The notes under the pieces: model-generated
Databases searched by the model: none
Told to the model about the DNA's origin: nothing
What the model saw: the letters and a program-made list of their open reading frames with translations, nothing else
Translations under genes and position numbers: made by a program
Shown here: positions 8,051 to 14,734 of the stretch, piece by piece
Layout of the letters: every line of letters begins with the position of its first letter
Numbering within the stretch: position 1 is the stretch's first letter
Assembly (NCBI GenBank): GCA_964498725.1
Contig: CAZCHS010000048.1
Location: 1-23,042, forward strand
DNA: 23,042 nt
DNA from: JAFGTP01 sp964498725
GTDB lineage: Bacteria; Fidelibacterota; UBA2242; JAFGTP01
Direction: 5' to 3'

Positions 8051-9352
8051 ATGCGGTCTATAAAAGATAAATTGAATTCCCTGTACGGGCGAAGTGAGCC
8101 TGTTCCGGAAGAAACTTCTGATAAAAAAGCGGAAATTCGCCGCAACCTGGAACGAATGTTTGATCACGGGACAGCCAAATCCTTTCCCAAAACCAGCATC
8201 GAGAAAAAAGAATATCAGCCCCTGGAAGAATTGGTTCCCGGACAGTGGATCAATACCAGTTTCGGTGATATTTTTCGAGCGGAATTCAGCTATGATTTAA
8301 ATGATCTTTACGGTAATTTGAATTTGAAAAAAATTTTCAATTATTCCGCCAATCATATTCGGGAAACTTTTCAACTACCGGACAGTCATGCCATCGAATC
8401 GATCCTTTTTCTGGATACAGAAACCACCGGGCTGGCCGGCGGCTCAGGAACCGTCGCATTCATGATCGGGCTGGGATGGGTGGAAAACGAAACCTTTATC
8501 GTCCATCAATATTTCATTTCCCAGTTGAATCACGAAGAAGGAATGCTGGATTATATTGCTGATTTTGCCAAAAGATTTACATGCATTGCTTCCTATAATG
8601 GGAAATCCTATGATGTGCCGCTTTTGAATACGCGCTTTGTTATGAATCGTTTGGTGCCGGTGTTTGAAAATATTTCCCATATTGATTTTTTGCATCACTC
8701 CCGGTCGCTCTGGAAGTATTCACTGACTAATTGCAAACTAAAAACCCTGGAAGCGGAATTAATGGGCCTCTACCGCGAAGATGATATTCCGGGAGAATTG
8801 ATTCCGGAAGTCTATTTTGAATATCTGGAAGCCGGCCTGGTTGAGCGGCTGGAGCGGGTCTTCTATCACAACCGGTTTGATATCATCACAATGTTGGGTG
8901 CCATGGTATTGATTCTGGATTCCATCAAAAATATTGAACCTGAAGAGAACCCGCTGAATGACTATGCAAAAGGGCGGATGTTCAATAAGAAAAAAGAGAT
9001 TCAGCGTAGCATCCGGCATTATGAAAATGTGTTGAATTCCTCGATTTCCCTCAGCCGGCGAATTATTACATTACTGGAATTGGCGGCCATTTACAAAAAA
9101 GCGCGGGACTATGAAACAGCTGCTGAGTTATGGCGTCAGGTGGTGGCTATAGATTATTCTTACACCGCTTATATTGAACTGGCGAAATTCCATGAACACC
9201 GGTTAAAAAATTATCAGACCGCTCTGGATTATGCGGAAAAAGCGCTGGAAGGGCTGAGCAGTTACAAGCAAAAAGAACGTACCGGCGTCAACAAAAGAAT
9301 TACACGGCTAAAAAGGAAAATCATCAAAGAATCGGAAAACAGAATGGAATGA
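8051..9352 (+). CDS. mrfB: MrfB (YprB)-like DEDDh exonuclease with TPR tail
   Basis: A 433-residue protein with ATG after a GAGGA ribosome site. The core (about residues 115-290) is an RNase H-like 3'-5' exonuclease: D122-T-E124 in LFLDTETTGLAGGSG (Exo I), N183...D188 in SYNGKSYDVP (Exo II) and H273...D277 in YHNRFD (Exo III), so the DEDDh set is intact. The C-terminal part (about 340-402) carries TPR-type helices (LELAAIYKKARDYETAAELW). B. subtilis YprB/MrfB has the same exonuclease-plus-TPR order and works with the helicase YprA/MrfA in removing mitomycin C adducts independently of UvrABC. The helicase gene follows only three bases after the stop here, the same partnership. Function in this organism is inferred from that conserved pairing. 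Confidence 0.88.
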   Translation: MRSIKDKLNSLYGRSEPVPEETSDKKAEIRRNLERMFDHGTAKSFPKTSIEKKEYQPLEELVPGQWINTSFGDIFRAEFSYDLNDLYGNLNLKKIFNYSANHIRETFQLPDSHAIESILFLDTETTGLAGGSGTVAFMIGLGWVENETFIVHQYFISQLNHEEGMLDYIADFAKRFTCIASYNGKSYDVPLLNTRFVMNRLVPVFENISHIDFLHHSRSLWKYSLTNCKLKTLEAELMGLYREDDIPGELIPEVYFEYLEAGLVERLERVFYHNRFDIITMLGAMVLILDSIKNIEPEENPLNDYAKGRMFNKKKEIQRSIRHYENVLNSSISLSRRIITLLELAAIYKKARDYETAAELWRQVVAIDYSYTAYIELAKFHEHRLKNYQTALDYAEKALEGLSSYKQKERTGVNKRITRLKRKIIKESENRME

Positions 9353-9355
9353 TAT

Positions 9356-11782
9356 ATGGGAAAAATTGAAAACATTCTCGATAAAAATAAGAAATTGCGC
9401 AAGAACATTGAATTTGTTTACGAAATTGACGGAAGTGACGGAGAATTTGTTGATATTCCGGAATCAATATCAGAAAAATTGCGGCTGTCCCTGAATTCCC
9501 GCGGCATCAAACAGTTATATTCTCATCAGGCTGAGGCCTGGGATTTAGCCCGGCAGGGTAAACATTTCACAGTGGTAACACCAACGGCTTCGGGAAAGAC
9601 CCTGACATACAATATTCCTGTTCTTGAACAGATCATCAAGGACAAAAGTTCGAAAGCCATGTACATTTTTCCGACCAAAGCACTGTCTCAGGACCAGATG
9701 AATGAATTGCATGAATTGATCGATGTCCTTGAGGAATATATCAAGGTATTCACTTTTGACGGCGATACACCCGCCGATGCCCGCAAAGCCATACGCAAGC
9801 AGGGCAATATCATCGTCACCAATCCCGATATGCTGCATCAGGGCATCATGCCGCACCACACCAAATGGATGCAGTTTTTTCAGAATTTAAAATATGTGGT
9901 GATTGATGAAATGCATATTTACCGTGGAGTGTTCGGCTCACATCTCACCAATGTGATTCGCCGGCTGAAACGGATCTGTAAATTTTACAGATCTGATCCA
10001 CAATTTATTTTCTGTTCCGCTACTATTGCTAATCCTGCGCGGCATGCTGAGAAATTACTGGAAGAAAAAGTCCATCTGATCGATAAATCCGGCGCCCCGG
10101 TGAGCCCGAAAAAAATATTCTTTTACAATCCGCCGGTGATCAATTTTGAATTGGGCATTCGGGCCAGTTATATCGGAGAAGCGAAAAAAGTCAGTCACCA
10201 TCTCATTAAAAATGGTATTCAGACAATCACTTTCGCATTGTCACGACTGAATGTTGAGGTTCTGACAAAGTATCTCAAAGACGCTTTTGAAAAAGACCGG
10301 GAATCTATGGCTGAAAGGGAGAAAATTGCCGGTTATCGCGGCGGTTACCTGCCCAGACGTCGCCGCGCCATCGAAAAGGGCGTTAGAAACGGCGATATCA
10401 AAGGGATCATCTCCACCAATGCATTGGAACTGGGAATTGATATCGGCAGCCTGGAAGCGGCTGTCCTGGCGGGTTATCCGGGAACCATTGCTTCTACATG
10501 GCAGCAGATCGGCCGCGCAGGACGCAGAGGGAAGACCGCTATCGGTATCTTTATCGCGCGGTCATCACCGATTGATCAGTTTCTGATGAAACATCCGCAA
10601 TATTTTTTCGGTGGTTCTCCGGAACATGCCCGCATTAATCCTGATAACCTGATGATTTTGATCGACCATATCAAATGTGCTTCCTTTGAAATCCCCTTTG
10701 AGCAAAATGAAAAATTTGGCACGGTTGAATGGCAGGATCTGGAAGAAATGCTGAAATTTCTCACCGAAGGCGGCGTGCTTCATAAAAGTGGCAACCGCTA
10801 TTTCTGGTCAGAAGATGTTTACCCCGCCGGAGCTGTCAATCTGCGCCAGATACCTAAAGGAAATTTTGTGGTGGTGAATACGGATAAGGACAACAAAATT
10901 ATCGCGGAAGTGGATTACTCAGCCGCTGCCATGACTATCTATCCGGAAGCGATCTATATGGAATCGGGTCAGCAATATATTGTTGACCAACTGGACTGGG
11001 AAGGCCGCAAAGCCTATGTCCGCAAAACTGATTCTGATTATTATACCGACTCCATTGAATACACCAATGTCAAAGTGCTGTCAGAAGATGAAAAACGAAA
11101 ATCCCGGCATGAAGATGTATTTATCGGTGAAGTCCAGGTGGTGACACGTGTCGTGGGATATAAAAAGATAAAATTTTACACCAATGAAAACACCGGATAT
11201 GGCAAGATCAATCTGCCGGACCTGGAAATGGTCACCTCATCCTACTGGTTCACAGTCCCACAACATATTATTGAAACTTTACCCTACAGCAAGGCCGATT
11301 GTGTTGACGGTATTATGGGAATCAGCAAGGCCATGCATTCCATTGCTGCTATCATTCTGATGTCTGATCATCATGACATTAAGAATTCTGTGGGCGACAA
11401 GAGTTTTGAATGGTTTGCCATGAACAAGATCACCGAACGGGGTATATACACGCCGGAAACACCGGATTCGCCATCTAAAAAAATCAACCCTGAAGACCTG
11501 AAGAATTTTCAACCCACCATCTTCATTTATGATAATTATCCCGGCGGTATCGGATTTTCACCGCAATTATTTGATTCTCACGAACAATTGATTGATAACA
11601 CCCGTGAACTCATCGAAAAATGCCCCTGTGAAAATGGCTGTCCCTCCTGTGTAGGGCCGGCGTCCGAAGTGGGCATGAATTCCAAACAGATCGCGCTGGA
11701 TATTCTGAAAATGCTGACTAGCAAGACTATTGAAAAACAGGAAAAGAAACATCTGGACGGTAGTAAGTTTTATTTGAATTAG
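9356..11782 (+). CDS. mrfA: MrfA (YprA)-like DEAD/DEAH-box helicase with MZB (DUF1998) domain
   Basis: An 808-residue superfamily 2 helicase. Motif I is TPTASGKT (75-82), motif II is DEMH (184-187) followed by IYRGVFGSH, motif III is SAT (221-223), motif V lies in STNALELGIDIG (353-364), and motif VI is QIGRAGRRG (384-392). The C-terminal MrfA zinc-binding region has C756, C758, C762 and C765 in KCPCENGCPSCVG. This matches YprA/MrfA of B. subtilis, a DNA-dependent ATPase with 3'-5' helicase activity that acts with the MrfB exonuclease in mitomycin repair. The start ATG is three bases after the mrfB stop, so translation is likely coupled. The length and all motifs look complete. No terminator is visible just after it. 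Confidence 0.92.
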   Translation: MGKIENILDKNKKLRKNIEFVYEIDGSDGEFVDIPESISEKLRLSLNSRGIKQLYSHQAEAWDLARQGKHFTVVTPTASGKTLTYNIPVLEQIIKDKSSKAMYIFPTKALSQDQMNELHELIDVLEEYIKVFTFDGDTPADARKAIRKQGNIIVTNPDMLHQGIMPHHTKWMQFFQNLKYVVIDEMHIYRGVFGSHLTNVIRRLKRICKFYRSDPQFIFCSATIANPARHAEKLLEEKVHLIDKSGAPVSPKKIFFYNPPVINFELGIRASYIGEAKKVSHHLIKNGIQTITFALSRLNVEVLTKYLKDAFEKDRESMAEREKIAGYRGGYLPRRRRAIEKGVRNGDIKGIISTNALELGIDIGSLEAAVLAGYPGTIASTWQQIGRAGRRGKTAIGIFIARSSPIDQFLMKHPQYFFGGSPEHARINPDNLMILIDHIKCASFEIPFEQNEKFGTVEWQDLEEMLKFLTEGGVLHKSGNRYFWSEDVYPAGAVNLRQIPKGNFVVVNTDKDNKIIAEVDYSAAAMTIYPEAIYMESGQQYIVDQLDWEGRKAYVRKTDSDYYTDSIEYTNVKVLSEDEKRKSRHEDVFIGEVQVVTRVVGYKKIKFYTNENTGYGKINLPDLEMVTSSYWFTVPQHIIETLPYSKADCVDGIMGISKAMHSIAAIILMSDHHDIKNSVGDKSFEWFAMNKITERGIYTPETPDSPSKKINPEDLKNFQPTIFIYDNYPGGIGFSPQLFDSHEQLIDNTRELIEKCPCENGCPSCVGPASEVGMNSKQIALDILKMLTSKTIEKQEKKHLDGSKFYLN

Positions 11783-11809
11783 TTAGAGTGGTTAAATTTG
11801 TTAAAAAAG

Positions 11810-11838
11810 TTGACGTCATGATGTTTTAATGTTAAAAT
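11810..11838 (+). promoter_or_regulatory. Sigma-70-type promoter of the antitoxin remnant
   Basis: TTGACG (11810-11815) and TAAAAT (11833-11838) are separated by 17 bases, a near-consensus -35/-10 pair. It is followed by GAAGGAG and, 26 bases after the -10, the ATG of the short ribbon-helix-helix reading frame. This suggests that the remnant kept its own expression signals. Confidence 0.6.
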
Positions 11839-11863
11839 TGTCTAATAACCGAAGGAGCTGATT

Positions 11864-12019
11864 ATGTCAATTTTGACGAAAAGAGCAACAATATATTTTG
11901 ACCCGAATATTCATAAGGTACTTAAAATAAAGGCAGCGACGCTGAATAAGTCTATTTCTGAACTGATTGATCAAGCTATTCGCCGGGATTTTCGAGAATA
12001 TCAATATATTCTTCATTAG
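11864..12019 (+). pseudogene. Truncated ribbon-helix-helix antitoxin-like protein (51 codons)
   Basis: The frame starts at ATG 11864 after a strong GAAGGAG site and stops at TAG 12017. It reads MSILTKRATIYFDPNIHKVL, then KAATLNKSISELIDQAIRRD, the full beta-strand/helix/helix pattern of CopG/RHH DNA-binding antitoxins (ATIYFDP... lhk.LK.KAA...S.SeLI..Ai). In such antitoxins an acidic, toxin-binding tail of about 30-40 residues follows; here it is replaced by FREYQYILH and a stop. The last ~44 bases overlap the 3' end of a truncated transposase frame on the other strand, so the tail was probably lost when that element arrived or decayed. No toxin gene is recognisable nearby. The shortened protein may still bind DNA. 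Confidence 0.65.
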
Positions 12020-12302
12020 AAATAATTTGACTAGAGACATTTTTAATATGAGTGGTTAATAATTTCTCCCAGAAATCTAATTTGGATAAATGCCGACGGA
12101 ATCTTTCCATCGTTTTTTTAATAGAGATTTTATCATTAATATGGATAGCAATTTGATTTAAAATTACACTTTGACTTTTTAGAATTCCCAGTATTATTTC
12201 TTGTACAAACCGGCACTCTGGTTTGGTAAAATTAGTTTTGTATTTTTTCAGATAATAATTGAATTTGCTTTGAACAGATTGTGTTAGTAATTTATAATCC
12301 AT
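11976..12302 (-). pseudogene. Transposase N-terminal remnant
   Basis: This 108-codon frame has a strong ribosome site (AAGGAG) before ATG 12302. It reads like the N-terminal helical domain of IS4-type DDE transposases common in Bacteroidota-like genomes: KPECRFVQEIILGILKSQSV, then IAIHINDKISIKKTMERFRR. It ends with NEEYIDILENPGE, just where the catalytic domain (expected to begin with a strand carrying the first Asp) should start. The final residues are antisense to the antitoxin remnant. So the catalytic two-thirds of the gene is missing and the element cannot move by itself. The family call is from memory of the pattern and could be wrong in detail. Confidence 0.55.
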
Positions 12303-12359
12303 ATCGGCTCTCCTTATTTTGTTTTTTCGACGAGATAATTTAAGAAAAAGAGCCGATAT
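12301..12359. repeat. 11-bp inverted repeat over the transposase start, hairpin that hides the ribosome site
   Basis: ATATCGGCTCT (12301-12311) and AGAGCCGATAT (12349-12359) are perfect reverse complements 37 bases apart. On the minus strand the downstream arm contains two bases of the start codon and part of the AAGGAG site of the transposase remnant. A transcript reading in from outside would fold and block initiation, as known for fold-back inhibition in IS elements such as IS10 and IS50. The outer arm may lie close to the end of the element. Between 12360 and 12459 I see only AT-rich sequence. Confidence 0.55.
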
Positions 12360-12459
12360 TTTTAACTAAAAAAATCGTGTAATAATCATATTTTTCAGTT
12401 TATTACCAAACTTTTCTGTTGCTTTTCGGGGGATACCAAAAAATTTAATAAATTGTAAA

Positions 12460-13563
12460 TTATATTTTTTTGTACTGCCGGGTGAATTTTTCAATAAGTG
12501 TTCTGATATAATCGTCACGGTCTATATGGAATTCAACCTCAATTAATTCCAATGATAAAGGATTCGTAATTGTTTTTAAAGCCTCCTCATATTCCTCTTG
12601 CTGTTTTTTTAACCGGTCTATCATTTTGATGACCCGCGGTTGCTTTTTAAAATATTCCCGGATGGATTGATCGCCGGCCATTTTTTCATAGCGTTCCATT
12701 CTTTTCCGGTTCATTTCATATCGAAATTCAATTTCTGAATTATTGCCAAATCCCTTTTGTTTATCTTTTACATTACCGGTGATCTTAACAATCCTTTTAC
12801 CCGAGTGATCGGTATAAGCCATCAGTTTATCCTGCTGAGACTGAATATATTTACTATAGCGGTATTGATTGGCAGAAATGATCAGATCGGTTTGAATGTC
12901 ACCGGATATGAAACTATGTTCATCAGTGGCATTGAGAGCAATGACAGCGATAATAAAATCACATTCACTCTCTATCCTTTGCCTTGTATTTTGGTAGGCT
13001 GCAATGGGATTTTGCACTTCCAGTCGGTTATCCAGTCCCTCTGGCTTTGAAGCCAAACCGATAAAACCGAATTTCATGCCACTAAGAGTGATAATCTTAT
13101 AGGGTTTGAAGACTGTTTTTTTTGTATCCATTCTGATAATATTGGCGGAAATGAAATCAAAATTGGCCTGCTTCTCCAATTCTTTCAGTTTATCGAGCCC
13201 TAATTTCAGGTCATTATCGCCAATATTCAGTAAATCATAGCCCATCCGGTTATAGGCTTCAATAAAAATATTGGCCAATTTATCTTTATGCTCATAAGAC
13301 GGCTCCATGATAGGTGATTTTATAAACAGGTCTCCCGCGTCCAAAATCACGGTATTGGATGATTGTTGGAAATTCTGCTGATTAAAAATTGTAACCCTCC
13401 TGGCAAGACCGCCAAGACGTTTGGCTTTTCATCCACAGGGATCTACCTCGCCATGAACCGCGCCGGTACAGATGAAGGTGAAGGAATCCATACCATAATT
13501 CAGAGCAGGCAGAACCACCATTATAATAAAAAAGCCCGTATATTTTATCAGATTTTTAAACAT
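12460..13563 (-). CDS. UshA/metallophosphatase-like selenoprotein (in-frame TGA at codon 45 read as Sec)
   Basis: The frame from ATG 13563 gives 367 residues if TGA 13431-13429 is read through. Residues 1-25 are a signal peptide (MFKNLIKYTGFFIIMVVLPA). Then come TGAVHGEVDPCG, the TGA, and KAKRLGGLARR, followed by ILDAGDLF (73-80) and YDLLNIGDNDL (109-119), the order of a 5'-nucleotidase/metallophosphatase N-domain. Several metal ligands are altered: the D-x-H motif is A35-x-H37, GNHD is G115-D-N-D, and no C-terminal GHxH is seen. Both sides of the TGA are clearly one protein, and the TGA falls where I expect a second Cys after Pro-Cys-Gly, with a SECIS-like hairpin next to it. The C-terminus (about 285-367) is charged and coiled-coil-like. 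It overlaps the end of fni by 16 bases. A start at GTG 13350 would delete signal peptide and Sec site. A nonsense mutation is the main alternative. Confidence 0.75.
13398..13417 (-). promoter_or_regulatory. Candidate bacterial SECIS hairpin
   Basis: On the minus strand, 14 bases after the U of UGA, UCUUGGC pairs with GCCAGGA (7 bp, one U-G wobble) around the loop GGUCUU. Numbering U of UGA as 1, the loop spans 22-27, so G23 and U24 match the bases SelB recognises in E. coli fdhF, whose loop also has GGUCU at the same numbering. A U at position 17 is also present, though here in a wobble pair rather than bulged. The hairpin coexists with codons for LGGLARR, so part of the fit may come from coding constraint. 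Confidence 0.7.
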
Positions 13564-14591
13564 TCTTCGATTGTATCATTATTTTGAAAATCTTGAAGTG
13601 TTTTACTTCCGGTTATGAACAATGCAATTTGCAGTGTTTTTTTAAATATATCAAGCATTTGCTCAATGCCGGTTGTCCCTTTTGCATTATATTGCCGCAG
13701 AATTTCACCGGCAGACCCGCAAAGTTTTGCTCCCATAGCCAGGGCTTTGGCAAAATCCAGCGCCCTGTTAATGCCTCCTGATGCGATAATATTTGCATTT
13801 TTAATCCCAAGGGAATTAACTAATAACTCCGCTGTGGAAATGCCGAATTCAGAAAATTCATCGGCCACCGCAATGTCCACCGGATTCTTTATGCGGTATT
13901 TTTCTATCATGGCCCAGGAAGTACCACCGGCACCGGCAATATCAAACCATTTAATCCCCAGCCGTGATAATTCCTTTATATCGTCAGCAGTCAGGCCAAA
14001 TCCAACCTCTTTAATAATAACAGGAACAGACAATTCTTCCACCGCCCGGGCTATTTTAGCTTTGATACCTGTGAAATCTTTATCCCCCTCAGGCTGAAGC
14101 GCCTCCTGCAAAGGATTCAAGTGGATCGCCAATCCATCGACTTGCATGACACGCAGGCGCTCATTAATCAGCGGAAGTTCATACTGCAATAATTGCTGAC
14201 CACCAATATTCGCAATCACAGGAATCCCGGGGGCTATTTTTTTAGCAACCGAAAAACTATCTATCCGGTCTTTATTTTCCAGGCAGGGACGCATACTCCC
14301 CAATGCCAGGGCGACTTTTTTTTCAGCGGCAATTTTAGCCAGGTTTCGATTTAACTCATGCCCCTCAGATTCTCCGCCGGTAATTGCGCTGATCATAAAC
14401 GGCATTGTCAATTCATATCCTAAAAATTTTGTTGATATATCAATATCTGTCATATTTAATTCAGGTAATGACGTATGCCTGAGCCTGTATTTGGAAAATC
14501 CGTTGGATTTTTGAAAGGAAATATCTTTCTCACGGAATATTTTTAAATGCTCCAATTTTCGCTGAGTGATTTTTGGCCTTTGCTTATGCAT
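13548..14591 (-). CDS. fni: Type 2 isopentenyl-diphosphate delta-isomerase
   Basis: A 347-residue FMN-dependent TIM-barrel enzyme, the usual length. It interconverts isopentenyl and dimethylallyl diphosphate using FMN, NADPH and Mg2+. Recognisable blocks in order: RKLEHLKI at the start, PFMISAITGG (early FMN-binding loop), ALGSMRPCLE, IANIGGQQL, HLNPLQEALQPEGD (the HxNxxQExxxPEGD active-site signature), VIIKEVGFG, FDIAGAGGTSW and IIASGGI near the C-terminal phosphate site. The start ATG lacks a strong ribosome site but the next codons (HKQRPKITQRK) fit family N-termini. Its last 16 bases overlap the start of the selenoprotein gene, so the two are co-transcribed. Confidence 0.94.
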   Translation of the reverse strand: MHKQRPKITQRKLEHLKIFREKDISFQKSNGFSKYRLRHTSLPELNMTDIDISTKFLGYELTMPFMISAITGGESEGHELNRNLAKIAAEKKVALALGSMRPCLENKDRIDSFSVAKKIAPGIPVIANIGGQQLLQYELPLINERLRVMQVDGLAIHLNPLQEALQPEGDKDFTGIKAKIARAVEELSVPVIIKEVGFGLTADDIKELSRLGIKWFDIAGAGGTSWAMIEKYRIKNPVDIAVADEFSEFGISTAELLVNSLGIKNANIIASGGINRALDFAKALAMGAKLCGSAGEILRQYNAKGTTGIEQMLDIFKKTLQIALFITGSKTLQDFQNNDTIEECLKI

Positions 14592-14693
14592 ATCGAAATC
14601 TATTTAAATTTCATTAAAATTAAAACTATTTGGCCAGGTGAATTTAAAAAATTACCATTTTGTATTCTGAGCACTTGGATTTTGTATTTTTTA

Positions 14694-14723
14694 TTGACAT
14701 ATTTCGAAAAATGTAAATATTAG
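14694..14723 (+). promoter_or_regulatory. Probable promoter with an overlapping palindrome, upstream of the BioD-like gene
   Basis: A perfect -35 TTGACA (14694-14699) is followed after 18 bases by a weak -10 TATTAG (14718-14723). The expected start point would be only a few bases before ATG 14735, so the message would be nearly leaderless, in line with the absence of a ribosome site. Between the two boxes lies an 18-bp near-perfect palindrome (14697-14714: ACAT-a-TTTCGAAA-a-ATGT), well placed for a repressor. Confidence 0.45.
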
Positions 14724-14734
14724 AAAGACAATGA

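Noticed and set aside
11864..12459. Complete toxin-antitoxin module
   Set aside because: Only an antitoxin DNA-binding domain is seen. No RelE, MazF, PIN or HEPN-like toxin is readable in any frame up to the selenoprotein gene.
13429..13431. TGA recoded as Trp or Gly by an altered genetic code
   Set aside because: TGA is the proper stop of the DUF362, mrfB, fni and BioD-like genes here, so global reassignment does not fit.
13363..13587. Open frame on the plus strand opposite the selenoprotein N-terminus
   Set aside because: It has no ribosome site or recognisable protein pattern, and the minus strand gives a coherent signal peptide and UshA-like sequence once TGA is read through.
13615..14097. 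160-codon open frame on the plus strand inside fni
   Set aside because: It is an antisense shadow of fni, which has all family motifs on the minus strand.
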